From Chitinophaga sp. LS1 (GTDB lineage: Bacteria; Bacteroidota; Bacteroidia; Chitinophagales; Chitinophagaceae), in assembly GCF_034274695.1 (NCBI RefSeq), contig NZ_CP128362.1:6264501-6328500 (forward strand): a stretch of DNA of 64,000 nt, read 5' to 3'. Below the pieces are notes generated by a model. It was not told where the DNA came from. It searched no databases and saw nothing but the letters and a program-made list of their open reading frames with translations. How positions within the stretch are numbered: position 1 is the first letter of the stretch; the number at the start of each line of letters is the position of its first letter. This document shows, piece after piece, positions 43,311-52,815 of the stretch. The position numbers and the translations under genes were made by a program.

Positions 43311-44798
43311 CTAAATGCTCTCCTCATACACATTCCCAAACCTATCCGTCGCCCTCACCATTATTTTCTTCACCCCCACGGACGGCTTCGCAAAAAACAG
43401 ATGATCCGTCAATGAAGGCTCTACAAACTTATGTTTCTTCGGCAACTCCGGCCCCAAATACAACTCCACCGCCCATGGATCATATGCCACCCGCCTCTCC
43501 ATCTCCCCATTACTCACCCCATCCTCAAACCACTCCACCTTCCACTTCTTATCCCAATTCCATACATTCACCGCTACCTCATCAGGCGAAGCCTGCACCC
43601 GCCCCTTCTCATAAATCCTTAACTGCTTCTCCTTTGGTAACCCCGTCCCTTTATACACCCACTTTATATCTGTCCCATCCACATCATAGATCCCATACCC
43701 TGCCGGCGTTCCATCACTACAAATTGGCCCCGTCCACCAGGCCCCACACACCGTTCCATGATTATGCTCCATGATATTCCCTTCTTCCCAATTATCATTG
43801 AAATGCGTATGCCCACTCATTATGTGCACCTTATAAGGCGCAAACATCTTGTACAACTTCTTCCTGTTCGCCACCGTACCACCTCCCGGTTCATCCTTCT
43901 TCCCCTCTCTCCTTGCCTGTCCGGTATAAGTCGGTATATGCAAACTCAATACGATCATACTCCCAGCCTTCACCTGCGCCAGATCCTGATCCAGCCATTG
44001 TAATTGGTTCTCTGTCAGATAACCAATGTAATTTTTAGCTTCCCCCAAAAAGAACACATCATCCAACACAATGTAATGGATCTCTCCCCTGTTATATGAA
44101 TAATAAGTAGGCCCGAAATGAGACTTAAATGTATTAGCCGAACCATCATCCGTCCTCGCCTCATTATCCATATCATGATTCCCAATCACATTAAAGAAAG
44201 GAATTCCACACAACTCCACCGCCCTGCGATAACCATGATACAACTCAAACTCATCCCATACCAGATCACCACAACCAATACCATGTATCAACGTATCCTT
44301 AGGATAAGATTTAATCACCCCCTGCAAATCAGGCACAGACTCTTTCAACAACTGATCTACATCTTTCTGCGACTTCATCTGCGGATCCGCCCAAACCATA
44401 AAGGTGTGTTTTGTATCATCCACCTTCAACTTCTCCAATTTGAAATCAGCCGTAAAGGAAGGCTTGTTCTTTGGAATAGCCTGATAAAAAGATGCGATGC
44501 CCCGTTCCTCCGGAAACGCATACCCACGTGGTATACTCATGTACACAAACTCCGCCGTACCATTGGATTGCAGCTCATACCCACCATTTTTATCTGTCAG
44601 CGTAATATTAATCCCATCTGTCACCGGAACACCTGCCACGCCTTTCCCCTCACAAAGAACCTTGCCCCTGAGCGACACAGTAGAAAGATCAATATTGTTC
44701 TCCCGCAGCAAAGGCCTTGCATTCACTATCGCCGCCGGCAAAGCTAACAATGAACCGGTCACACCTACATTCTTTAAAAAGTTTCTTCTGTTAAGCAT
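43311..44798 (-). CDS. exported calcineurin-like metallophosphatase
   Basis: 495 residues with a Tat-like leader (NRRNFLKNVGVTGS). An N-terminal beta domain (~40-125) precedes the phosphoesterase core with all motif residues: WADPQ, GCGDLVWDE, VIGNHDMDNE, LSLHIP and MSGHTHFND, which bind two metals. A C-terminal domain (VAVNVWNWDKKWKVEWFEDG) completes the common Bacteroidota architecture. It should hydrolyse an organic phosphate ester outside the cytoplasm. It is the last gene of the leftward ECF-FecR-SusC-SusD-DUF5689 run, so its substrate is probably imported or processed with that system. Its start lies 5 nt after the last copy of the DUF5689 tail repeat. Confidence 0.9.
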   Translation of the reverse strand: MLNRRNFLKNVGVTGSLLALPAAIVNARPLLRENNIDLSTVSLRGKVLCEGKGVAGVPVTDGINITLTDKNGGYELQSNGTAEFVYMSIPRGYAFPEERGIASFYQAIPKNKPSFTADFKLEKLKVDDTKHTFMVWADPQMKSQKDVDQLLKESVPDLQGVIKSYPKDTLIHGIGCGDLVWDEFELYHGYRRAVELCGIPFFNVIGNHDMDNEARTDDGSANTFKSHFGPTYYSYNRGEIHYIVLDDVFFLGEAKNYIGYLTENQLQWLDQDLAQVKAGSMIVLSLHIPTYTGQARREGKKDEPGGGTVANRKKLYKMFAPYKVHIMSGHTHFNDNWEEGNIMEHNHGTVCGAWWTGPICSDGTPAGYGIYDVDGTDIKWVYKGTGLPKEKQLRIYEKGRVQASPDEVAVNVWNWDKKWKVEWFEDGVSNGEMERRVAYDPWAVELYLGPELPKKHKFVEPSLTDHLFFAKPSVGVKKIMVRATDRFGNVYEESI

Positions 44799-45034
44799 AC
44801 ATCTTATTTAAGTGTTGTTGCGCCATCACCTTCTATATCGGTTATCGCTGATGTTTTTATACCATTACTTTCTATATCAGTTATCGCTGAGCCTTATTTA
44901 AGCGTCGTTGCGCCATCACCTTCTATATCCGTTATCACCGATGTTTTTATACCATTACTTTCTATATCAGTTATCGCTGAGCCTTATTTAAGCGTCGTTG
45001 CGCCATCACCTTCTATATCCGTTATCACCGATGT
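44799..45034 (-). repeat. in-frame tandem copies of the DUF5689 gene 3' end
   Basis: Reading leftward, the tail TSVITDIEGDGATTLK-stop (stop at 44984-44986) is followed by two 90-nt units with stops at 44894-44896 and 44804-44806, exactly 30 codons apart and all in one frame. Each unit reads GSAITDIESNGIKT then TSVITDIEGDGATTLK-stop (TSAITDIEGDGATTLK in the last), so each contains two half-repeats. The first copy's tail is identical to the gene; in the second three of four changes are synonymous. Confidence 0.95.
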
Positions 45035-46489
45035 TGTACTAAGTTGTTTATTATTCTGCGCCCTTGCCTGTACCCACTTACCCAACGATACATTATACAC
45101 TCCACCCAGCATATTAAATATCCCCAAATCCGCCGTATTATACGACAGCGCCAATGTATTAGACCCCTGACGATAAAATGGCTGTTCTTCCAGCGTGATC
45201 GGATTGATTATATCATAAAAATCGGTATTCGCAATGCGATAACCTTTCGCCGGTGGCCCAGCTGTATACAAACTACCACCCGTCGACACCCACATCACAT
45301 CTACCGGTTTTGAATCTACCGTTACCACTGTATCCTGGAATACCGCCATCCCAAATGCATTCCCACTATTCGCCATCAAACCTGTCGTCGCTGTACCAAA
45401 TCCATCTCCACCCGTAGTCGTATAGTCAAATGTACGTACCCAGTTAGCACTACTGATATCTGTAGATTTGGACCCATTTATTTTTTTCCCGATACCTCCT
45501 ACATAAAAGAACGTTCCTTTCGCTGCCTTACCAGCATAAAGATTAAACTTGTAAGAACGCTTTTCACCTGTCGCCCACCCCTTGGATGGATAACCTGTAG
45601 GCGTGCTGGCATTGGCATTGTTCGTCACCACGAGCGCAAATGGCGTAGCTGCAAAGTCAATATCCCTCGTCGCCATCATCTGCACATATTCATAATTACC
45701 ATCCGCACCACTTGCATCCGACATAAAACCAGTGATCAACACGGGTGCTATAGAAATTTCTGAACTCAATACAGTGACATCAGCAGCAGTGCGCATACGG
45801 AACACAGGCGTATTATCCGCACCTATAAACACAATACCATAGAAGTTGGCGCTCACCGGCGCAGTGATATTCGCAAACGCACTGGTATCTGCTGTACGTA
45901 ACAACAAATTTCCAAAACCATCATTCAATACTTTATCGCCTTTCAATACATCTCCTTTTGCAGGCAATGGATCGAACCCACCTTTTACAACTACCGCCAA
46001 TGTACTTTCAAAATCACCCGGATTCGCCAATATTGCCGCAGTCGTAACACGGTTTACCGGAATCGTATTCCCGGAAGAGATCTTCCTCATTTTCGTCAGT
46101 GATACCCCGGTCAGTTCCAACATGCCATCTGTTTTTTCCAATACTGCCCCCTGCACATCGATCAACACAGAATCTCCCGGCACATAACTATTCGCTACAT
46201 CCCCCAATTGAATCGCGATCCCTCTCAGCTTTGACAAACGACGCGCATCCTGCACAATCAGCAGTCCGGCTGGCAAATTGCCTCCGCTATGATCTGATAC
46301 GACCATCGCTGCTATACTCGTAGAGCCAAGCATGTTTTCTTTGCTGAGTGTAACGGGTTTTGACTTATACAGATTCCTGATATCGTATATCGAAATATAA
46401 GGGCTGATGGTTCCACCGGGATAGGTCTCACTTTTTTCACAACCCCAAATGAATAATATGAGTGGTAAGTATACTAAGAATTTCTTCAT
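44984..46489 (-). CDS. DUF5689 surface lipoprotein
   Basis: 501 residues with a lipoprotein signal (LILFIWGC, Cys17). The DUF5689 domain fills about 30-235 (TISPYISIYDIRNLYKSKPV, GLLIVQDARRLSKLRGIAIQ, GDSVLIDVQGAVLEKTDGML). The second half (~240-500) is another beta-rich region including a choice-of-anchor-like segment (GKAAKGTFFYVGGIGKKING). Proteins of this kind are found next to SusCD pairs and exported nucleases or phosphatases and are thought to bind substrate at the cell surface; the ligand is unknown. It lies 18 nt after the SusD-like gene. Its 3' end is repeated downstream. Confidence 0.85.
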   Translation of the reverse strand: MKKFLVYLPLILFIWGCEKSETYPGGTISPYISIYDIRNLYKSKPVTLSKENMLGSTSIAAMVVSDHSGGNLPAGLLIVQDARRLSKLRGIAIQLGDVANSYVPGDSVLIDVQGAVLEKTDGMLELTGVSLTKMRKISSGNTIPVNRVTTAAILANPGDFESTLAVVVKGGFDPLPAKGDVLKGDKVLNDGFGNLLLRTADTSAFANITAPVSANFYGIVFIGADNTPVFRMRTAADVTVLSSEISIAPVLITGFMSDASGADGNYEYVQMMATRDIDFAATPFALVVTNNANASTPTGYPSKGWATGEKRSYKFNLYAGKAAKGTFFYVGGIGKKINGSKSTDISSANWVRTFDYTTTGGDGFGTATTGLMANSGNAFGMAVFQDTVVTVDSKPVDVMWVSTGGSLYTAGPPAKGYRIANTDFYDIINPITLEEQPFYRQGSNTLALSYNTADLGIFNMLGGVYNVSLGKWVQARAQNNKQLSTTSVITDIEGDGATTLK

Positions 46490-46507
46490 TGTAAAATGAT
46501 TTTATTG

Positions 46508-48001
46508 TTACGGTTTCTGCCACCATACCTGTGTACTGATTTCATCTGGTCCCTGACTGGCTATCGCCAGCTTGTAGTTCGTCGGATTGGTAGACTGCAC
46601 ATACACCGGGTAAGTCATTCTGGCTGGCATCACACCATTATTCCGCAACCCTGCACCCTTTGGTAATTCAGGATGCCCTGTACGACGATACTCAAACCAC
46701 TGCTGCATATCCGTCAGGAACAACGCATAATACTTTTGCTTATGTATTTTCTCCATCTTCTGATCCAGCGTTTCATCATTCAGCCACTCGATATCTGCCG
46801 CTGCCAGCCAGGTGGTGATGGATATAGGCCAGGTAGGAATCCACTGTGTAATGCTGTTGAGCGCACCTGTATTATAATACGTCTCTGCCGAACCACTGAT
46901 CCATCCTTTCGCCGCCGCTTCTGCCAGTATAAATTCCAACTCTGCATAGTTCATCATCATCCCCGTCATCGGTTCTGTCATGAGAGAAACAGCCGATGTA
47001 TTGGAATAGAAATAACATTTCTTCACAGGATTCTCACCCGGTGAATAACCACTTGGCACACCCTGATAAGAACCGGAATAAGGCGCGATCCCCCACCTGT
47101 TAAAACCTCCCGTACCATAAGTAGGTATATCAATACGTGGATCATTCCACTGAGAAAGATTATCAATAAAGAAACTCGCGATACCCGGTGAACGGAAATC
47201 CTGCTCCCTCACTGCCAGATAAGGTGATGAATAAGGCCCCACACCCGTCCATCGCAATATCGCAGATTCATCATTGCTGGTCATAATAGGATAGCTACTT
47301 TTATTCGTCTCCACGATATCCTTAATTTTCAGAATTGCTGAATCCGACTTTGCTGACACACGCAATAACAAACGCAGGTAAAGTGAGTTACCAAACTTCC
47401 TCCACTTTGCTACATCCCCATTGTACACCGGATCACTAGAACCTGTAATAGCCGTACCCGCACTCAGCAACGTATTGGCTGTATCCAGTTTTTTGAAGAT
47501 ATCGAGATAAATATCCTTCTGCGCATCAAAGCGAGGCTCATAGATCAGGCTGTCTTTTGCAAGGTTAGACTGGAAATAAGGAATATCCCCATAAGTATCT
47601 GTAAGTATGGAATAGATCCATGACTGACAAATGAGCGAGATCCCCATATAAGATTTATTGTAGTTCAGCTCATCACTGGATATGGTATACATATCCTTGA
47701 AGTTGGTCAACTCAGAATAGAGACCATTGTACAGATAATCTGACCAGGTTGAACGAAAGTCGTAACGGAACACCTGACCTTCTGCATCACTCATGTTCAC
47801 CGTCACCTGCATCAGCTCATTGTTAAAGTTGCGGTTACGCAGCATGTTGTATGTAAGGGTATTCACCAGTGCCGGGGCCATCAATTGCGATGGCAAAGCT
47901 TCAGGCGTACCATTCGGGTTCGTATTCGTCTCCTGAAAATTTTTCGTACAGGAACTCAAAATGATACCCAGTAAAAGTATGTATGTAAATTGCTTCATCA
48001 T
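46508..48001 (-). CDS. SusD/RagB-family outer-membrane lipoprotein
   Basis: 497 residues. Lipoprotein signal with Cys at about 18 (LGIILSSCTKNF), then the SusD_2-type fold: NFNNELMQVTVNMSDAEGQV, LICQSWIYSILTDTYGDIPY, KWRKFGNSLYLRLLLRVS and MMMNYAELEFILAEAAAKGW, closing with KYYALFLTDMQQWFEYRRTG. It forms the surface lid of the SusC transporter encoded 8 nt upstream and contacts the substrate. The sugar or other ligand cannot be read from the sequence; the companion phosphatase hints at a phosphorylated compound. Confidence 0.93.
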   Translation of the reverse strand: MMKQFTYILLLGIILSSCTKNFQETNTNPNGTPEALPSQLMAPALVNTLTYNMLRNRNFNNELMQVTVNMSDAEGQVFRYDFRSTWSDYLYNGLYSELTNFKDMYTISSDELNYNKSYMGISLICQSWIYSILTDTYGDIPYFQSNLAKDSLIYEPRFDAQKDIYLDIFKKLDTANTLLSAGTAITGSSDPVYNGDVAKWRKFGNSLYLRLLLRVSAKSDSAILKIKDIVETNKSSYPIMTSNDESAILRWTGVGPYSSPYLAVREQDFRSPGIASFFIDNLSQWNDPRIDIPTYGTGGFNRWGIAPYSGSYQGVPSGYSPGENPVKKCYFYSNTSAVSLMTEPMTGMMMNYAELEFILAEAAAKGWISGSAETYYNTGALNSITQWIPTWPISITTWLAAADIEWLNDETLDQKMEKIHKQKYYALFLTDMQQWFEYRRTGHPELPKGAGLRNNGVMPARMTYPVYVQSTNPTNYKLAIASQGPDEISTQVWWQKP

Positions 48002-48009
48002 GTCGAATA

Positions 48010-51000
48010 TTAAAGTCCAATTACCAGATTAAAACCGAGGGTTCGTGTGGATGGGAACTGACCGATCTCAAAGCCCTGCAGTATGTCAGAACCATAGAGG
48101 GTACCAAATTCAGGATCAAACATCGGCCATGGTGACCAGATGAACAGATCACGACCATACACACCTACTGTGGCGCGCTGGAATCCCAACCTTTTTACCA
48201 ACCCCTTGCTGAATGTATAGTCTATACGTGCTTCTCTGAATTTGATAAAGTCTGTACGAAACACACTACCTTCTGCATTGTCTACACCATAGTGTGAACG
48301 GTAGTATTCGTCTATATCAGTTGCGATCACATCGTTCTTACGATATTTACCATCAGTGGTCGCCACTACACCATTACCGACGATGCCGTTGTAACGGCCC
48401 GGCAGCGTCTCCTTCAGTTTACCCTGCTCTGCCATTTTATAGTGTGTAAGCGAGTGCGATACGCCACCATATTGTGCATCAAAAAGCAGGTGCAGATTGA
48501 AACCCTTATACCTGAAATCGTTCGTCCAGCCGATCTTTGCTTTTGGCAGAATGTTGCCAAGATATTTTACATCTTCTGTCAACAGTGCTACTCCCGTGCT
48601 GGCATCATAAATAACCTGACCATCCGGCGCACGCTGATAACCACGACCATACAGGTCGCCCATGCTACCACCTACTTTCGCCACGATCTGACCACCGCCT
48701 ACAGGGCCAGTTCTCAATACGACAGAGCTATCGGCCAGACTCATAATACGGTTACGGTTCGCAGAGAATACCACATTGGAACTCCACGAAAATCCATTCT
48801 TCACACTAACAGGTGTTGTGTTAAGGGCGATTTCTATCCCTTCATTTCTCACATCCCCCGCATTGATCAATACCTGTGTATAACCAGATGCACGGTCTAC
48901 CACCCGCTTTAAGTGCTGGTCTTTTGTATTACCTCTGTACACCGCTACATCAATACCGAATCTGTTATTCAGGAACTGTACATTCGCGCCTACTTCATAG
49001 GTAATGGTACGCAGTGGCTTCAGGTTCGGATTCGTCAGCAGATCTGGCGCTGACAAACCACCATTATACAAACTACCCGCAGATGAATAATTGTACGAAG
49101 TGAGGTAAGCAGTTGTACCACCACTACCTACGCTGGATGCAGAAAAGCGTACCTTTGCAAAGTTGATCGCCTTGGGCATATGCAATACTTCCGATGCTAC
49201 AAAACTCAGGTTGGCAGCAGGATAAAAGAACCCGGAGTTAGTCGTACGGTCAGGTGTAGCCAGCGTACTGGTCCAGTCCTGTCTGCCGGTAAGATCCAGG
49301 AATAAATAATCCCTGAAACTACCCGTCACCATACCATAAAAACTATTGATGGCATATTTACTTCTGTAGGGCATAGTCACCAAAGGACCCGCTGCATTGG
49401 AGAAAGTAAAGATACCCGGGAATGTCAGTGAATCCGCACGGGTTTCATCTTTGTTATAATTATTTGTCAGGGTGCTTCCACCAGCTGTAGCAGAGAATTC
49501 AATATCTTCATTTATGCGCTTGCTGTATTTCAACAGGAAGTCACTACTTGCTTCCATAGAAAAGATATTCTGTGTACGATAACTTCCCTTTGGTAGTTTC
49601 GCACCTGCATCATACGGACGTTCCTGCGCACGCTGGTCATAAGCAAAGTCAATGGATGTTCTCACCAGTAAACTCAGTTCTTTGGTGAAGTTGTAAGTAG
49701 CCTGCACATTCCCCGTAATGCCGTTACGGTTTGTTTTGTTGATGAACTCATTTGCTACGGCAAACGGGTTTTCAGGATAAGAGCTAAAAGGGTACTTAAT
49801 AGCACGACCCTCCTGGCCTTTCACCCAGTAGTCACGCAACCAGTCGATATTTGCATTGGGTTGCCAGAAGATGTACCAGTACATCAGCGATTGGTTACCA
49901 TAACCTGAACCGGGTAGGTTATCACTCCCTTTATTTGTATAGTTAACTTTGGAAGAGATGGTTAGTTTGTCACTGATCTTTGAATTCACAGACATGGCAA
50001 CGGTGTTACGTTTGTAACCCGTGTTTGGCACGATCCAGTCGTTGTTCACGTTTGTGAATGAAAAGCGCGCAGTGGTTTTGTCCGTACCACCATCTACACT
50101 AATGCTGTTCGTAAAAGTCTTTCCGGTCTGAAAGAATTTCTGTAACTGATTTGTATAAGGTCTCCACAGCGTTCTTTCTGTGCCTACCTTTTGCGTAACC
50201 GGATCATATTGAAAGAACATCTGTCCGTCGAACTTTGGGCCATAAGCAGAGCTGGTACCACTGGTGCTGGCGCCATCTGCAGATGTACCGTAGGAATAAT
50301 AAGCGGCACCATCCAGACCTTGTCCATATTCATATTGCAACTCCGGCCAACGGTTTACCTGTTCCAGCGATTCGTTGCTATTGAAAGTAACACCTAACCC
50401 TCTTTTGTGGGGCGTACCAGCTTTGGTGGTGATGATCACCGCACCATTTGCACCACGCTGACCATAGAGCGCTGCAGCACCGGGGCCTTTCAGCACGGTA
50501 ACCGATTCAATATCTTCAGCGTTCAGGTCGTTCAAACCTGTGCCATAGTCGGCAGGCATGTTGTCAGAACCTGTACCATAGGGTGTTTCACCATCTATAC
50601 CTGTACGGCGTCCGCTACCATTGTTGATCACCACGCCATCTACTACGATGAGGGCTTCGTTGTCGCCATTCAGGTTGTTCTCACCACGAAGAATGATTTT
50701 GTTAGAGCCTGTAGGTCCCGCATTGGAACGAACCAGGTTAAGACCTGCTACTTTTCCGGAAAGGGCGTCTGTCCAGTTGTTAGACAAGGCGTTAGTCAGC
50801 TGTTCACCTTTAACCACTGTGGTGGCATAACCAAGCCCTTTTTCTTCTCTTTTAATACCTAATGCCGTTGTTACCACCACTTCATTCAGTGCTTTGGCAT
50901 CAGGGGCCATTTGCAGGTCCAGTTTCTGTGATTCATTTACCGCTACCTGACGGGTGATATAACCTATAAAGGAAAATACGAGTGTAGGATTATTACCGGG

Positions 51001-51480
51001 TATCTTCAGGAAGTAGTTACCATCCGTACCGGAAATAGTGCCGATATTACCGCTTTTAATACGCACATTCACCCCCACCAGCGGTTCCCCCCGCTCGTCT
51101 GAAATACGCCCCCGTATCACAATGTCCTCGGGTTTGCGGGTTACGATAAATGTATTGCCGGTTTGCGTGAATACATAACCTGTATTTGCCAGGGCAACAT
51201 GCAAAATTTCCTTTGCTGTGGCATCGTAGATCTTAATGCTGACCCGTACATTAGCATCTACATCATTAGGACTATAATTTATGAGATAACGGCTATTTTT
51301 CTGGATGTACTGAAATACATCTTTCAGAGGCTGGTTGCTCACCGTGAGGTCCAGCTTCTTTTCAATGGTTTGTGCATTGATGTTGGTCAGCCATGCTACA
51401 AAGAAGAATAATACCCATACAGAAAGTTTGGGGTAGGAAATCCCTAACGGGCATCCCCGCTTTTTTGTACATTTGTCCAT
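48010..51480 (-). CDS. SusC/RagA TonB-dependent transporter with STN domain
   Basis: 1156 residues. Signal peptide to ~37 (FFFVAWLTNINAQ), secretin/TonB short N-terminal (STN) domain ~40-105, carboxypeptidase-like beta-sandwich ~118-200 (GRISDERGEPLVGVNVRIKS), plug ~205-345 with the SusC marker ESVTVLKGPGAAALYGQRGA, then a C-terminal 22-strand-type barrel ending LGFNLVIGL. The STN domain allows signalling to a FecR anti-sigma factor, which is the next gene upstream, so import induces its own expression. Partner of the SusD-like lipoprotein downstream. Confidence 0.95.
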   Translation of the reverse strand: MDKCTKKRGCPLGISYPKLSVWVLFFFVAWLTNINAQTIEKKLDLTVSNQPLKDVFQYIQKNSRYLINYSPNDVDANVRVSIKIYDATAKEILHVALANTGYVFTQTGNTFIVTRKPEDIVIRGRISDERGEPLVGVNVRIKSGNIGTISGTDGNYFLKIPGNNPTLVFSFIGYITRQVAVNESQKLDLQMAPDAKALNEVVVTTALGIKREEKGLGYATTVVKGEQLTNALSNNWTDALSGKVAGLNLVRSNAGPTGSNKIILRGENNLNGDNEALIVVDGVVINNGSGRRTGIDGETPYGTGSDNMPADYGTGLNDLNAEDIESVTVLKGPGAAALYGQRGANGAVIITTKAGTPHKRGLGVTFNSNESLEQVNRWPELQYEYGQGLDGAAYYSYGTSADGASTSGTSSAYGPKFDGQMFFQYDPVTQKVGTERTLWRPYTNQLQKFFQTGKTFTNSISVDGGTDKTTARFSFTNVNNDWIVPNTGYKRNTVAMSVNSKISDKLTISSKVNYTNKGSDNLPGSGYGNQSLMYWYIFWQPNANIDWLRDYWVKGQEGRAIKYPFSSYPENPFAVANEFINKTNRNGITGNVQATYNFTKELSLLVRTSIDFAYDQRAQERPYDAGAKLPKGSYRTQNIFSMEASSDFLLKYSKRINEDIEFSATAGGSTLTNNYNKDETRADSLTFPGIFTFSNAAGPLVTMPYRSKYAINSFYGMVTGSFRDYLFLDLTGRQDWTSTLATPDRTTNSGFFYPAANLSFVASEVLHMPKAINFAKVRFSASSVGSGGTTAYLTSYNYSSAGSLYNGGLSAPDLLTNPNLKPLRTITYEVGANVQFLNNRFGIDVAVYRGNTKDQHLKRVVDRASGYTQVLINAGDVRNEGIEIALNTTPVSVKNGFSWSSNVVFSANRNRIMSLADSSVVLRTGPVGGGQIVAKVGGSMGDLYGRGYQRAPDGQVIYDASTGVALLTEDVKYLGNILPKAKIGWTNDFRYKGFNLHLLFDAQYGGVSHSLTHYKMAEQGKLKETLPGRYNGIVGNGVVATTDGKYRKNDVIATDIDEYYRSHYGVDNAEGSVFRTDFIKFREARIDYTFSKGLVKRLGFQRATVGVYGRDLFIWSPWPMFDPEFGTLYGSDILQGFEIGQFPSTRTLGFNLVIGL

Positions 51481-51510
51481 TCATTTTAAAATTTAGCTTG
51501 TACTGAATTT

Positions 51511-51540
51511 TGGCGCCCTGTTACCGCAGGGTGCTTTTTT
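51511..51540. other. hairpin between fecR and susC
   Basis: GCGCCCTG / CAGGGTGC around a short loop, followed on the plus strand by seven T. On the leftward operon strand the A run precedes the stem, so it is not a terminator for the operon; it could end antisense transcription or act as a processing structure between fecR and susC. Confidence 0.4.
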
Positions 51541-52523
51541 TACCTGATAACTATTTGATTGTCTGTAATTGTGTACTGGAAACTGCTCATCAATTTTAAC
51601 TGCTGCATGATGTTTTCGATCGTATTATTCCGGAATGTGGCAGTGTATTTCCTTTTAAATAAGGTGGCATCCTTCACATCAAAGTGAACAGCGTACTTAT
51701 GCTGTAATACCTGTAAGACCTGTTGTAAACCTGCATCCTGGAAAATTAATTCTCCCCTGATCCAGGCGGTTGTAGTGGCAGTGTCAATTTCCTCTTTTAT
51801 AAATGTCCCGTTTCTCTTATCTGCGGTCAATCCCATACCGGCGCTCAAAACGAGTCCTTTTAAGCCGATTTTACCGCTATTTACGTTTACGATGGCAGTC
51901 TGTTCATCTTTATAATCCCTGACGGTAAAAGACGTCCCTAATACCTTTACATTGAGTTGTAGTGACCTTACATAGAATGGTCGTTTGGCGTCTTTGGCAA
52001 TTTCAAAATAAGCCTCTCCTTCTTCTACATATACTATACGTGCGCTATCTTCAAATTCTTCCGGAAAATACAAGGTGGATCCGCCATTAATAGTCACCCG
52101 ACTCCCATCAGACAAGTTGATGGACCCGTGATTACCATCTGCTATACGCATTGTCCTAAAGCGGCGCTCTGCTTTTTGCTCCCAGTTTAATACCCCTTTG
52201 CGTATTAAAAAACTACTCCCCAATAATAACACAAAGATGGCGGCGTAACGGCTGACATTTTTCAACAAAACAGGTTTTAATTTTAATGAAGCCAGTTTTA
52301 CAGCCGGTTTCCTGTTATGCCGGAAGCGAGTCAGTGCTGTATCAATTTCTGCCTCGGGCAACTGATGTGCTATATTATTTACAAATGCATCTACGGGAAA
52401 TAGTTCCGACAATTCCTGTTCAGACAGACCTTCTAATGCCTGCTGCAATTCCTGCTTACCGGCGGCGTCCAATCTGCCTGCCTGATAGTCTTCCAGTCTG
52501 TGTCTGATGTCGGAAATATTCAT
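51540..52523 (-). CDS. FecR-family anti-sigma factor
   Basis: 327 residues. A cytoplasmic N-terminal part (~1-85), one membrane span at ~93-110 (AAIFVLLLGSSFLIRKG), then the FecR domain (GNHGSINLSDGSRVTINGGS, YVEEGEAYFEIAKDAKRPF, VLGTSFTVRDYKDEQTAIVN) and a C-terminal STN-like DUF4974 domain (LIFQDAGLQQVLQVLQHKYA). It relays the substrate-bound state of the SusC transporter to the ECF sigma factor encoded upstream. The space to the sigma gene holds a 51-nt repeat array. Confidence 0.93.
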   Translation of the reverse strand: MNISDIRHRLEDYQAGRLDAAGKQELQQALEGLSEQELSELFPVDAFVNNIAHQLPEAEIDTALTRFRHNRKPAVKLASLKLKPVLLKNVSRYAAIFVLLLGSSFLIRKGVLNWEQKAERRFRTMRIADGNHGSINLSDGSRVTINGGSTLYFPEEFEDSARIVYVEEGEAYFEIAKDAKRPFYVRSLQLNVKVLGTSFTVRDYKDEQTAIVNVNSGKIGLKGLVLSAGMGLTADKRNGTFIKEEIDTATTTAWIRGELIFQDAGLQQVLQVLQHKYAVHFDVKDATLFKRKYTATFRNNTIENIMQQLKLMSSFQYTITDNQIVIR

Positions 52524-52595
52524 TTAAGAGACGTCGTTTTATATAAGAACGGCGAATTAAAATGGGCACCGACAGGAAAGTAGGTTAAGGAATTG

Positions 52596-52815
52596 TTACC
52601 AGAAAAAATTCATGACGGTAGGTGCTCCCAATGGGAATGAAACCCCTTACCTGATAAAATTCATGACGGTAGGTGCTCATCAATGGGAATGAAACCCCTT
52701 ACCTGATAAAATTCATGACGGCGGGTGCTCCCAATGGGAATGAAACCCCTTACCTGATAAAATTCATGACGGTAGGTGCTCCCAACGGGAATGAAACCCC
52801 TTACCAGGTAAAAAA
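52596..52815 (-). repeat. 51-nt tandem array continuing the ECF sigma 3' end
   Basis: Plus-strand anchors TTACC at 52801 (gene stop), 52750, 52699, 52647 and 52596 give spacings 51, 51, 52, 51. On the minus strand the gene ends TTTTTTACCTGGTAA and each unit ends with the related ATTTTATCAGGTAA. The first two units stay in the sigma frame and read GVSFPLGAPTVMNFIR-stop and GVSFPLGAPAVMNFIR-stop. It fills most of the otherwise empty 52524-52800 gap before fecR. Confidence 0.9.

Noticed and set aside
43412..44811. Several open frames antisense to the metallophosphatase
   Set aside because: They are Pro/His/Thr-rich, lack domains, and lie opposite a gene with all catalytic motifs intact.
51511..51540. 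Operon-internal terminator before susC
   Set aside because: The T run is on the plus strand, opposite to the direction of the fecR-susC transcript.
52596..52800. Regular ~51-nt repeats, at first sight like a CRISPR array
   Set aside because: The whole 51-nt unit is repeated without unique spacers, no cas genes are near, and the units extend the 3' end of the sigma gene.
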